Source: Amycolatopsis saalfeldensis
Lineage (GTDB): Bacteria; Actinomycetota; Actinomycetes; Mycobacteriales; Pseudonocardiaceae
Assembly (NCBI RefSeq): GCF_900110575.1
Contig: NZ_FOEF01000019.1
Location: forward strand, 124,001-188,000
Direction of reading: 5' to 3'
Length of the DNA stretch: 64,000 nt
The notes beneath the pieces were generated by a model that did not search any database, was not told where the DNA came from, and worked only from the letters and a program-made list of their open reading frames with translations. The position numbers were made by a program, and so were the translations under genes. Below, in pieces: positions 15,689-23,246 of this stretch (positions are counted from its first letter, which is position 1; each line of letters starts with the position of its first letter).

Positions 15689-16030
15689 CGGCGCCTCGCC
15701 TGACGGCGCCTCGCCGCGCCTGCCTGCGCCTCGCCTGCCTGCGCTGCGCCTTGCCTGCCTGACGGCGCCTCGCCGCGCCTGCCTGGCGCCTCGCCTGCCT
15801 GCGCTGCGCCTTGCCTGCCTGCGCCGCGCTGCGCCTGACGGCGCCTCGCCTGGCGTTTGTCTGCCTACCTGCGTCGCCTGACCGTGTGTCGCCGGGAGGT
15901 TGCCTGCCTGCACCTTGCCCGAGCGCCTCACCTGACCTCCTGCACACGGACCGCGCGTCCTCGCCGGGCGGTGCCTTGCCCGAGGGTGCTTCGCCCGACG
16001 GCGCCTCGCCCGACACATCCCTTTCCTGAC
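15686..16030. repeat. GC-rich degenerate repeat tract between patatin and FMN reductase genes
   Basis: This gene-free stretch is built from CTGCCTG and GCGCCTCGCC units. A 59/60-bp unit beginning TGACGGCGCCTCGCC is present twice in tandem, 15701..15759 and 15760..15819, differing by one inserted G. Further partial copies of its first 15 bases start at 15686, overlapping the patatin stop, and at 15836. From 15850 to 16030 the units decay. Long frames on the minus strand across it are repetitive Arg/Gln/Ala or Ser-Gly-Glu-Ala-Pro translations and are not taken as genes. 16031..16148 holds no visible feature. Confidence 0.7.
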
Positions 16031-16148
16031 GTTGCCGCCGGATTGCCCGGCCGCCACCGGGGATGCGGGCTCGTCCGTCGCGGAGGCAGGCTCGGCCATC
16101 GCGGGAAAGCAGTCTCCTGACCCGCCTTTCGCTGGCACACTGGTCTTC

Positions 16149-16670
16149 GTGATCCTGCTCATCTGCGGCAGTCTGAGGGCGGGCTCGGGAAACGCGGCGG
16201 TGCTGGCGACCGCCGGGCGTTTCGCCGAGTCGAAGAGCTACGCCGGGCTGGCCGATCTCCCCCACTTCAACCCCGACGAGGACGTCGAGCCCCTGCACCC
16301 GGCCGTCGTCACCCTCCGCGCCGAGATCGCCGCGGCCGACGCCGTGCTGATCTGCACCCCCGAGTACGCGGGTGGCCTGCCCGGTTCGTTCAAGAACCTG
16401 CTGGACTGGACCGTCGGCGGCGGCGAGGTCTACGGCAAGCCGGTGGCGTGGATCAACGCCGCCTCCGTCGCGGCCCCGACCGGCGCCGCCGATGCCCACA
16501 ACTCCCTGCGGAAGGTGCTCACGTACGCCGGCGCGCTGATCGTCGACGAGGCGTGCGCCCGCATCCCCGTGCCCCGCCACGCGGTGGCCGAGGGAGAGGT
16601 GACCGATCCCGACCTCCGCGGCCGGATCGCGGTGGCCGTCCGCCGTCTGCTGGAGGGTGCGAAAGCGTAG
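16149..16670 (+). CDS. NADPH-dependent FMN reductase family protein
   Basis: A 173-residue flavodoxin-fold reductase. ICGSLRAGSGN is the FMN phosphate-binding loop, and CTPEYAGGLPGSFKNLLDW is the flavin-ring motif of the FMN_red/ArsH/azoreductase-like group. The start is taken at GTG 16149 because the flavin-binding strand must begin at the N terminus; longer versions would add unrelated residues translated from the end of the repeat region. No ribosome site is visible. It is likely a quinone or flavin reductase; the substrate is unknown. Confidence 0.82.
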   Translation: MILLICGSLRAGSGNAAVLATAGRFAESKSYAGLADLPHFNPDEDVEPLHPAVVTLRAEIAAADAVLICTPEYAGGLPGSFKNLLDWTVGGGEVYGKPVAWINAASVAAPTGAADAHNSLRKVLTYAGALIVDEACARIPVPRHAVAEGEVTDPDLRGRIAVAVRRLLEGAKA

Positions 16671-16759
16671 GCGCCGCCCTGGTCGGAGGGCAAAGTCTCA
16701 CGTGTCTTTTCTGCGTAGTTCACGGCGTGGTCAGGCGGGCGCCACCGGCGTCGGGCCCA

Positions 16760-17467
16760 ATGGTCTCCGTGGAAGCACGCCTGCTGGTATCGCTGTCCGG
16801 GACCACCCCGCGCACGCTGCACCGCTGCGCCGACCTCGCGGCCGAGCTGGAACGCCGCCGTGTCCCGCTCTCCATCCTGCACGTCGCGCGGACCGAGAGC
16901 GGCCCCGTCACGGCGTGGGTCCGCGGCCGCGCCGCCGCGGGTGATTCCGTGCTCCTGCACGGTTACGACCACCGCGTCGCGCCGACGCACCGAGCCGTGC
17001 AGCTGGGCCGGAAGGCCGAGTTCGCCGCGCTGCCCGCGCACGAGGCGCGCCTGCGCCTGATCGCCGCGAAGGCCGCGCTGGACACCACCGGCGTCACCGT
17101 CGACGGGTTCGCGCCGCCGCGCTGGCTCGCGTCGTCCGGGACGCTGCAAGCGTTGCGGGAACACGGTTTCACCCTCTGCGCGGACCTCGTCTCGGTACGC
17201 GACCTGGTGACCGGCGAGGTCCGGCGCGCCCGCGTGCAGGAGTTCGCCAGCCAGTCGCACCGCACCGAGACGGTCCGTTGTTTCGCCCTCGTGCTGGCGG
17301 CCGCGCGTGCCGCCCGTCGCGGCGGCTTGGTGCGCCTGGACATCGACGCCGTCGACCTCGCCCGCCCCGGCCTGCGCCAGGCCTTCCTGGACGCCGTCGA
17401 CGTCGCCCTCGAGAACCGCGCCTTCGGCAGCACATACGGCTCACTGCGCGACACCGCCGCGGCCTGA
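16760..17467 (+). CDS. DUF2334-family polysaccharide-deacetylase-like protein
   Basis: A 235-residue protein resembling DUF2334 members of the deacetylase fold: an early LLVSLSGTTPRTLHRCADLA, LLHGYDH where the metal-binding histidines would lie, and GFAPPRWLAS. The first DD-type motif of true deacetylases is not obvious, so activity is uncertain. No signal peptide is seen, which is unusual for a cell-wall sugar deacetylase. ATG 16760 or GTG 16769 could be the start. It ends 44 bases from the convergent metallo-hydrolase. Confidence 0.7.
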   Translation: MVSVEARLLVSLSGTTPRTLHRCADLAAELERRRVPLSILHVARTESGPVTAWVRGRAAAGDSVLLHGYDHRVAPTHRAVQLGRKAEFAALPAHEARLRLIAAKAALDTTGVTVDGFAPPRWLASSGTLQALREHGFTLCADLVSVRDLVTGEVRRARVQEFASQSHRTETVRCFALVLAAARAARRGGLVRLDIDAVDLARPGLRQAFLDAVDVALENRAFGSTYGSLRDTAAA

Positions 17468-17474
17468 GCCCTCG

Positions 17475-17504
17475 CCGTCACCGCCACGAATGCGGCGGTG
17501 ACGG
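17475..17504. terminator. Hairpin between convergent genes
   Basis: CCGTCACCGCC (17475..17485) pairs perfectly with GGCGGTGACGG (17494..17504) over an eight-base loop. It lies between the ends of the DUF2334 gene and the metallo-hydrolase gene and could serve both; neither side has a clear T-run. Confidence 0.6.
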
Positions 17505-17511
17505 TTGAGCG

Positions 17512-18147
17512 TCAGACGTCGGTGAGTTCGCCGCGTTCGAGCACCTTGACCTCGGTGCCCTCGGGCGAGAGGTTGCCGAACAGGCCGTAGTGCATGCCCG
17601 GGTTCGCGAGCACCGCCTCGTGGATCGGCACGGCGCGACGCGGTGCGACGGCGCGCAGGAAGTCCACGGCCTCGCCGGCCTTGAGCCAGGGCGCGCCCGT
17701 GGGCAGCCCGAGCACGTCGATCTTCTGCTCGGGCACGAAAAACGAGTCGCCGGGGTGGTAGAAGGCGCCGTGGTCCACCACGTAGCCGATGTTGGGGATC
17801 TGCGGGATGTCGCTGTGGATCACGGCGTGCCGGCCGCCCACGACGTTCACCGCGGTGGCGCCGATTTCGAAGGCGTCACCGGGATTGGCGACCTCGAACC
17901 GCAGGTTGAGCTTCTCCACCGTCTCGGCCGAGCCCGGGTCGACGATCAGTTTCGCGTCCGGGTTCGCCGCCAGCACCTTCGGCAGCCGCTCGCCGTCGAT
18001 GTGGTCGAAGTGCTGGTGGGTGATGAACACGGCCGACAGCTCGCGCTCGTCCTCGAAGCCGGTCGAGAACGTGCCCGGGTCGATCAGGATCCGCTCGCCG
18101 TCGGTCTCGAGCAGTACGCAGGCATGTCCGAAATGGACGATCCGCAT
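17512..18147 (-). CDS. MBL-fold metallo-hydrolase (UlaG-like)
   Basis: A 211-residue metallo-beta-lactamase fold protein. THQHFDHID is the HxHxDH zinc motif, with MRIVHFGHACVLLE and LIDPGTFS before it, HPGDSFF as the later metal aspartate and IHEA near the C terminus. This pattern fits the UlaG-like or UPF0173 group of hydrolases. The gene lies 28 bases after the ArsR-type regulator in the same direction and may be its cotranscribed target. No substrate can be assigned. Confidence 0.82.
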   Translation of the reverse strand: MRIVHFGHACVLLETDGERILIDPGTFSTGFEDERELSAVFITHQHFDHIDGERLPKVLAANPDAKLIVDPGSAETVEKLNLRFEVANPGDAFEIGATAVNVVGGRHAVIHSDIPQIPNIGYVVDHGAFYHPGDSFFVPEQKIDVLGLPTGAPWLKAGEAVDFLRAVAPRRAVPIHEAVLANPGMHYGLFGNLSPEGTEVKVLERGELTDV

Positions 18148-18175
18148 CAGGATTCTCCTTCACACATGGTCACTT

Positions 18176-19567
18176 TCAGCTTATGCCTGCGCAAAGAGCG
18201 TCGCCAAGCTCGGTCCGCCGGTAGAGCACGCGGTGCCCGCTGCGGTCGGACGCGGCCAGTCTCGCCGCCCGCAGCGCCGTGAGGTGCGCGGAGACGGTCC
18301 CGGCGGCGAGGCCCAGTCGCTCGGCCAGCTCCGCGGTGGAGGCGGGCCGGTCCAGCGTGGTGAGCAAGGTCGCCTTGGTTCGCCCGAGCACCCCGGCCAG
18401 CGCGTCCGGCGGTTCCGTGCGCGCCGTCCAGAGTTCGCCGACGCCGCGAGCGGGGTAGAGCAGCGTCGGCTGCCACGGCGGAACGGTCACGACCCCCACC
18501 GACGGCCAGGTGAACACACCGGGCACCAGCAGCAGCCCGCGCCGGTCCAGCTCCAGCCGCTCCCGCGCGGCGACGTCCACCAGCACCGAGTCGCCCGCCA
18601 CGCGCACCCGGGGATGCAACCCCTCGAACACCGCCGCGACGCCATGCTCCCCGAGCACCCGCGTCCGGTGCCGGATGTCGGCCGCCAGCACCTCCCGAAA
18701 CCGCGGCCACCGCGGTGAGATCAACCGTCGCCACACAAGTTCCAGCTGATCCGCAAGCACATCCCGAGCGACGGCCGGATCGGACGGCAACCCCCGCAAA
18801 TCGGCGTCCACCATCCCCAACTCCAACGCCACCTGCCCCGGCGGCGTACTCCGCACCACCTCGAGCTGCACCTCCACCCGAGTCTCCGCCGACTCCGGCG
18901 GCGGACTGAGAAACTCAGTGACGTAATGCCGCCCCCGAAGGACCGCCGCCAACTCTGGGATCACGAGATCCTCGAGGTCGCCAAGACCGCCAAGATCGCC
19001 AAGACTGCCAGACCTGCCGAGGCCGCCGACGCCGCCGCCAACGCCGCTGACGCCGCCGCCAACGCCGCTGACGCCGCCAGGGCTGCCGAGGTCACCAACC
19101 CCGCCAACCCCGCCAACCCCGCCAACCCCGCCAACCCCGCCAGCGCTGCCGGGGTTGCCGAGGCCGCCGCCAACGCCGCCCACACCGCCGACACCGCCGA
19201 CACCGCCGACACCGCGAAGGCTGCCAGCGCTGCCAGCGCCGTCAGGGCTGCCGAGGTCGCCAACGCTGCCAGCGCCGCCAACGCTGCCACGGCTGCCGAG
19301 GTCACCAACGCCGCCAAGACCGCCTGCGCTGCCAAGACCCCCAACGCCGCCAGGACTGCCAACGCCGCCGACCCCGCGACTGCCGGTGGCATGTCTGTCG
19401 CGCCCGGGCGCGCGGGCGCCGGGGTTGTCACTGTTGAACCCCGCAGTCCATGGCCGGTGTGCCGGGTGGCCGCGCATCCCGAGCAGCGTTTGGACAGCGC
19501 CGAGCGCTTCCTCCAGCGGCGAGATCGCGAACCGCACCCCCGCCGTGCTCAGCACCAGCTCCAGCAT
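18176..19567 (-). CDS. ArsR-type regulator (DUF5937 plus winged helix) with a glycine-rich repeat insertion
   Basis: A 463-residue protein, against about 330 for the family. Residues 1 to 50 (FAISPLEEALGAVQTLLG, HRPW) and 200 to 385 (LVIPELAAVLRG, TEFLSPPPESAETR) match the DUF5937 ligand-binding domain; residues 386 to 463 are a winged helix (TKATLLTTLDRPASTAELAE, GTVSAHLTALR). Between the two halves of DUF5937 lies an in-frame stretch of about 138 residues of GVGG, GLG and GSPGG repeats, reminiscent of PGRS proteins. Since both flanks are in one frame, the gene is probably intact. It is divergent from the MFS gene, and a palindrome between them is its likely operator. ATG 19567 is the start. 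Confidence 0.85.
   Translation of the reverse strand: MLELVLSTAGVRFAISPLEEALGAVQTLLGMRGHPAHRPWTAGFNSDNPGARAPGRDRHATGSRGVGGVGSPGGVGGLGSAGGLGGVGDLGSRGSVGGAGSVGDLGSPDGAGSAGSLRGVGGVGGVGGVGGVGGGLGNPGSAGGVGGVGGVGGVGGVGDLGSPGGVSGVGGGVSGVGGGVGGLGRSGSLGDLGGLGDLEDLVIPELAAVLRGRHYVTEFLSPPPESAETRVEVQLEVVRSTPPGQVALELGMVDADLRGLPSDPAVARDVLADQLELVWRRLISPRWPRFREVLAADIRHRTRVLGEHGVAAVFEGLHPRVRVAGDSVLVDVAARERLELDRRGLLLVPGVFTWPSVGVVTVPPWQPTLLYPARGVGELWTARTEPPDALAGVLGRTKATLLTTLDRPASTAELAERLGLAAGTVSAHLTALRAARLAASDRSGHRVLYRRTELGDALCAGIS
18974..19387 (-). repeat. Nine-base repeat expansion encoding GGV-type repeats
   Basis: About 414 bases made largely of nine-base units. On the plus strand five AACCCCGCC units run 19097..19141 and several CACCGCCGA units lie near 19190. 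Read in the regulator frame they give Gly-Gly-Val and related triplets. The length is a multiple of three and contains no stop in that frame. The opposite strand is also open and gives an alanine-rich frame, which is taken as a by-product. Confidence 0.85.
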
Positions 19568-19586
19568 TCGCTGTCTGCACCTCCAA

Positions 19587-19606
19587 GATTCGGCCTCACC
19601 CGAATC
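19587..19606. promoter_or_regulatory. Palindromic operator between ArsR regulator and MFS gene
   Basis: GATTCGG and CCGAATC form a perfect 7-bp inverted repeat with a six-base spacer. It lies 19 bases upstream of the regulator start and 24 upstream of the transporter start. Size and symmetry fit a winged-helix dimer controlling both directions. Confidence 0.65.
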
Positions 19607-19630
19607 AGTGTCCTGCCCGAGGGCGGCGAC

Positions 19631-21418
19631 GTGAAGCTCTCAGCCATGGCTCTCCTGACTCATCGAGCGTATTGGCGCTGGTCGGCGGGTGTGCAGCTGG
19701 CGCGTCTGCCCGGCGCGATGGCTCCGTTGGCGTTCACTGTGCTGGCCACGTCCGTCACGGGCTCGTACCGCCTCGGCGGCGTGATGATGGCGGTGTACGT
19801 GGTGGCCGAAACAGCGGGAGCCCTACCCGTCGGACGTCTCCTGGACCGCATCGGCCCAGCCCGGGGCCTGCGTATCTCGCTGCCGCTAGTCGCACTGAGC
19901 CTGGCGGCCCTGACCATCGCCGCCTGGGTGAGCACGAACGACCCGTCGATGCCCTTGCCAGGCGCTCCAACGGAAACCACGCCGGTCCCCTGGACGAACG
20001 CGCTGGCGCTGATCGCCCTGGTGGCCCTACCCGGCATCCTGGGCGCCGGCCTGTCCGGCGGCTTCCGCTCACTCCTGGCCACCACCGTGGACGACGCCCT
20101 GCTCCCCCGAGCCGTAGCAGTGGACGCAATGCTCCTGGACGGCATCCTCATCACCGGCCCCGCCCTCGTCGGTGGGCTGGCCCTGCTGGATCCGCTCACC
20201 CCGTTGGCCGCCATGGCCATCGCCTGCTGCGCCGCCGCACTGCTGGTACCCGGCCGCCGCTCCGCCACCCCACCGCCAACGCACCAACCACGACCTCCGG
20301 TCCCGCCACTCGATGCGGATCCGCCACGACCTCCGGTCCCGCCGCGATCGGTTGGCTCACCGCTGTCTCCGGACGGGCGGCGATCCGCGGATTCGTCGCG
20401 GTCTGTGGACCCGCCGCTGTCTCCGGATCGGCCGCGCCCTGCGGATCCGCCGCGATCGGTTGGCTCGCTGCTGCCTCCAGCCCCGCCGCGACCCGCGGAT
20501 CCACCGCAACCCGGCGCGATGCCCACCAACCTGAGGCCAGACCGCGACCCACGGCCAGCGCCGCGACCAATTCCCGCAGTCCCCGCGGACTCGGTGCACC
20601 GCCAGGACTCGCTGCACCGTCTGGACCCACCGCACCACTCGGACCCGCCGCACTGCCCAGCGCCGTCGCATTGCCTGGATCCGGCGCACCGGCTGGACCC
20701 ACCGCGCCACCCGGCGTGCCACCCGGACCCGGCGCGCCGCCCGTCGCACTGCCCAGCGTCGTCGGATCGCCCGGATCTGGCGCACCACCAGGCGCACCGC
20801 CCGGGCCCGCAGCATCGCTCCGAGTCGTCCGTAGCGGGGTGGGGCGTTGGTGACAAGGTGGCCGTCGCGCGTGGTTTCGGTGCGAGGGTCCCGCTCGGGC
20901 GTTGTCTGCCGTGGTTGGCGTGCCAGTTCACTGTTGGGTTGTTGCTCTCGACGATCGAGGTTGCGCCGTTGCCGCTGGTGCAGCGGCTTGGTGCGCCGGA
21001 CAGCTTGGCGCCGTTGGTTGTGGCCGTGTTGTGTGGGGCCAGTATCGCGGGGAGTGGCCTCTACGCGTGGCGCGGAAGTGCCTGGCGGCCCCGGTTGTTC
21101 CTGGGGGGCTTCGTCGTGGGTGGGACGGTCGTCGCCGCGGGGCTTGGGTGGTTCGGGCTGATGGTCGGGGTGGTGTTGGTGGGCGTCGCGACGGGGCCGC
21201 TCGTTGCGGTGGCCTCGGTGAACATGCAGCGGTTACTTCCGAAGGGTCGCCGGTCGGAGGGGTTCTCGCTGTCGTTCACGGTGCAGTCCTGCGGGTTCGG
21301 TCTGGGGGCGCTGGCCGTCGGGGTGCTGCCGTTGTGGCTTGCCCCGCTGCCGGGCGTCGCGGCGGCTCTCTTCACCGCCACCCGGCTGAGGGATTCTTGC
21401 GAGGCATCGCCTCGGTGA
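19631..21418 (+). CDS. MFS transporter with a large low-complexity central loop
   Basis: A 595-residue major facilitator, against about 400 for this type. The first half has six membrane segments (from YWRWSAGVQLARLPGAMAPL to PLAAMAIACCAAALLV, with VGRLLDRIGPARG as the loop 2-3 motif); the second resumes at LPWLACQFTVGLLLSTIEV and runs to PGVAAALFTATRL. Between them, about 20265 to 20860, lie some 200 residues rich in Pro, Arg, Asp, Ser and His, with in-frame repeats. It is probably an exporter controlled by the divergent ArsR-type protein. GTG 19631, behind GAGGG, is preferred over ATG 19646. The long upstream alanine-rich extension is rejected as antisense of the regulator. Confidence 0.82.
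   Translation: MKLSAMALLTHRAYWRWSAGVQLARLPGAMAPLAFTVLATSVTGSYRLGGVMMAVYVVAETAGALPVGRLLDRIGPARGLRISLPLVALSLAALTIAAWVSTNDPSMPLPGAPTETTPVPWTNALALIALVALPGILGAGLSGGFRSLLATTVDDALLPRAVAVDAMLLDGILITGPALVGGLALLDPLTPLAAMAIACCAAALLVPGRRSATPPPTHQPRPPVPPLDADPPRPPVPPRSVGSPLSPDGRRSADSSRSVDPPLSPDRPRPADPPRSVGSLLPPAPPRPADPPQPGAMPTNLRPDRDPRPAPRPIPAVPADSVHRQDSLHRLDPPHHSDPPHCPAPSHCLDPAHRLDPPRHPACHPDPARRPSHCPASSDRPDLAHHQAHRPGPQHRSESSVAGWGVGDKVAVARGFGARVPLGRCLPWLACQFTVGLLLSTIEVAPLPLVQRLGAPDSLAPLVVAVLCGASIAGSGLYAWRGSAWRPRLFLGGFVVGGTVVAAGLGWFGLMVGVVLVGVATGPLVAVASVNMQRLLPKGRRSEGFSLSFTVQSCGFGLGALAVGVLPLWLAPLPGVAAALFTATRLRDSCEASPR
20288..20860 (+). repeat. Direct repeats in the MFS central loop
   Basis: A 20-base sequence beginning CCACGACCTCC occurs at 20288 and 20324, 36 bases apart. 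An 18-base sequence GCCGCGATCGGTTGGCTC occurs at 20341 and 20449, 108 bases apart. Both periods are whole codons, so the reading frame is kept. From about 20600 the pattern shifts to CACC- and GGACCC-rich units coding for His, Asp and Pro. Confidence 0.75.
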
Positions 21419-21551
21419 CCACACGAGTCACTTCTGCCCCTCCCATCACACCTGACGGCCATCCCATTCAGGCTCCGAGCTGGGCACGGCGTGGCTACCC
21501 TTTCCCCCGGGCGCCCCCGATGCGATGCTGGCGGTGAGTCTCGGGCGAGTA

Positions 21552-21580
21552 TTGGCACTGCGTCAGCAACCTCGTAGCCT
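21552..21580 (+). promoter_or_regulatory. Likely promoter of the aldehyde dehydrogenase gene
   Basis: TTGGCA (21552..21557) and TAGCCT (21575..21580) are separated by 17 bases, close to the housekeeping sigma consensus for actinomycetes. The box ends 31 bases before the ATG at 21612, leaving room for the AAGGGGAG ribosome site. Confidence 0.55.
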
Positions 21581-21611
21581 GGGCCGTAGCCGAGAGCAAG
21601 GGGAGACGCCG

Positions 21612-23108
21612 ATGACCGCCGTCCAGCCGAAGCCGACTTCGGTCGGCGAGACCTTCGATTCGCTCAGCCCGGCGACCGACGAGGTCGTGGGCACGTACCC
21701 GGTGCACAGCGCCGAAGACGTGCGCGCCGCCGTCGACAGCGCTCGCGCCGCGGCCGAGTGGTGGGACGGCCTCGGTTACGCCGGCCGCGCGGATCGGCTC
21801 CGGCAGTGGAAGGGCGTGATCACGCGACGCCTGCCGCAGCTGTGCCAGGTGGTGCGCGACGAGACCGGGAAGCCGATCGCCGACGCCCAGCTCGAGAGCG
21901 TCCTGGCCATCGAGCACATCGCGTGGGCAGGCAAGCACGCGCGCAAGATCCTCGGCAAGCAACGCCGTTCGGCCGGCTTGCTGATGTCGAACCAGGCGGC
22001 GACGGTGGAGTACCGGCCGCTCGGCGTGGTCGGTGTGATCGGCCCATGGAACTACCCGGTGTTCACCCCGCTCGGCTCGATCGTGTACGCGCTCGCGGCC
22101 GGCAACGCCGTGGTGTTCAAGCCCAGCGAGTACACCCCGGGTGTGGGCAAGTGGCTTGTGGATGCTTTCGCCGAGATCGTCCCGGAGCACCCGGTGCTGC
22201 AGCTCGTGACGGGCTTCGGCGAGACCGGCGCGGCGCTGGTCGGCGCGGGTGTGGACAAAATCGCCTTCACCGGATCCACCGCCACCGGCAAGAAGATCAT
22301 GGCGGCCGCGGCCCAGACGCTCACCCCGGTCGTGATCGAGGCCGGCGGCAAGGACCCGGTGCTCGTCGACGCGGACGCGGACCTCGACGCCGCCGCCGAC
22401 GCCACCGTGTGGGGCGCCTTCTCGAACTCCGGCCAGACCTGCATCGGCGTCGAGCGGGTGTACGTCCACGAACGGGTGCACGACGAGTTCGTGGCCAAGG
22501 TTGTGGAAAAGTCCCGCGACATCCGCGCGGGCTCCGACGAAGACGCCCAGTACGGCCCGGTCACGATGCCCTCGCAGCTCGCGGTGATCCGCCGCCACAT
22601 CGCCGACGCCATCGAACGCGGTGGCCGCGCGGTCATCGGGGGCGTCGACTCCGTCGGCGATCGTTATGCCCAGCCCACCGTGCTGGTGGACGTTCCCGAG
22701 GACTCGGAGGCCGTGCGCGAGGAGACCTTCGGCCCGACCGTGACGATCGCCAAGGTCCGCGACATGGACGAGGCTGTGGACAAGGCCAACGCCACCAGGT
22801 ACGGCCTGGGCTCGACGGTCTTTTCGAAGTCGCGCGGCGTGGAGCTCGCGAACCGGCTCCGCACCGGCATGACGGCCATCAACGCGCCGCTGTCCTTCGC
22901 CGGCATCGCCTCGCTGCCCTTCGGCGGCGTCGGCGACTCCGGCTTCGGCCGGATCCACGGCCCGGAAGGCCTGCGTGAGTTCGCCCGGTCGAAGGCCGTC
23001 GCACGGCAGCGTTTCACCGCGCCGCTCACGCTGACCTCCTTCGACCGCAAGGAATCCACAGACGCGCTGGTGGCCAAGCTGATCACCATCATGCACGGTA
23101 AGCGTTAG
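21612..23108 (+). CDS. Aldehyde dehydrogenase (NAD(P)+)
   Basis: A 498-residue ALDH-superfamily enzyme that oxidises an aldehyde to its acid. The catalytic Cys277 is in SGQTCIG, the general base Glu243 in VIEAGGKDP, and the cofactor site shows VGVIGPWNYPV, FKPSEYTP and FTGSTATGK. LPFGGVGDSGFGR closes the family pattern. Length is normal and there is no signal peptide. AAGGGGAG precedes the ATG. It is followed on the same strand by a lactate monooxygenase-like gene, and both genes end in the same 16-base sequence. Confidence 0.9.
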   Translation: MTAVQPKPTSVGETFDSLSPATDEVVGTYPVHSAEDVRAAVDSARAAAEWWDGLGYAGRADRLRQWKGVITRRLPQLCQVVRDETGKPIADAQLESVLAIEHIAWAGKHARKILGKQRRSAGLLMSNQAATVEYRPLGVVGVIGPWNYPVFTPLGSIVYALAAGNAVVFKPSEYTPGVGKWLVDAFAEIVPEHPVLQLVTGFGETGAALVGAGVDKIAFTGSTATGKKIMAAAAQTLTPVVIEAGGKDPVLVDADADLDAAADATVWGAFSNSGQTCIGVERVYVHERVHDEFVAKVVEKSRDIRAGSDEDAQYGPVTMPSQLAVIRRHIADAIERGGRAVIGGVDSVGDRYAQPTVLVDVPEDSEAVREETFGPTVTIAKVRDMDEAVDKANATRYGLGSTVFSKSRGVELANRLRTGMTAINAPLSFAGIASLPFGGVGDSGFGRIHGPEGLREFARSKAVARQRFTAPLTLTSFDRKESTDALVAKLITIMHGKR

Positions 23109-23118
23109 GTCCGACCCA
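23103..23118 (+). repeat. 16-bp direct repeat, left copy
   Basis: CGTTAGGTCCGACCCA covers the last codon and stop of the aldehyde dehydrogenase gene and ten bases beyond. An identical copy at 24414 ends the next gene. The two copies bracket the lactate monooxygenase gene exactly. Confidence 0.9.
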
Positions 23119-23178
23119 GTCATTCCCGCACATCGACCGGAAGCCGACTGCGGCCGGTTGCCCGTGGCCAGGTGGGTT

Positions 23179-23229
23179 GTCCACACCCGGTCGACGGCCG
23201 TGGTGTGCCGCACCTGACCGGGTGTGGAC
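23179..23229. promoter_or_regulatory. 14-bp perfect inverted repeat upstream of the monooxygenase gene
   Basis: GTCCACACCCGGTC (23179..23192) and GACCGGGTGTGGAC (23216..23229) are exact complements with a 23-base spacer, ending 17 bases before the ATG at 23247. It could fold as a leader hairpin or serve as a two-site operator. No T-run follows, so a plain terminator is less likely. Confidence 0.65.
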
Positions 23230-23246
23230 CGAGCAGAAAGAGCACC

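Noticed and set aside
15675..16580. Long minus-strand Arg/Gln/Ala and Ser-Gly-Glu-Ala-Pro frames
   Set aside because: They are translations of the GC-rich repeat tract and of the antisense of the FMN reductase; codon pattern reflects the repeats.
19081..19210. CRISPR-like array
   Set aside because: The units are contiguous nine-base coding repeats without spacers, and no cas genes are present.
18926..19630. Alanine-rich N-terminal extension of the MFS protein
   Set aside because: It is the antisense of the ArsR/DUF5937 gene repeat tract; the opposite strand encodes recognisable domains on both sides in one frame, and the MFS has good starts at 19631 and 19646.
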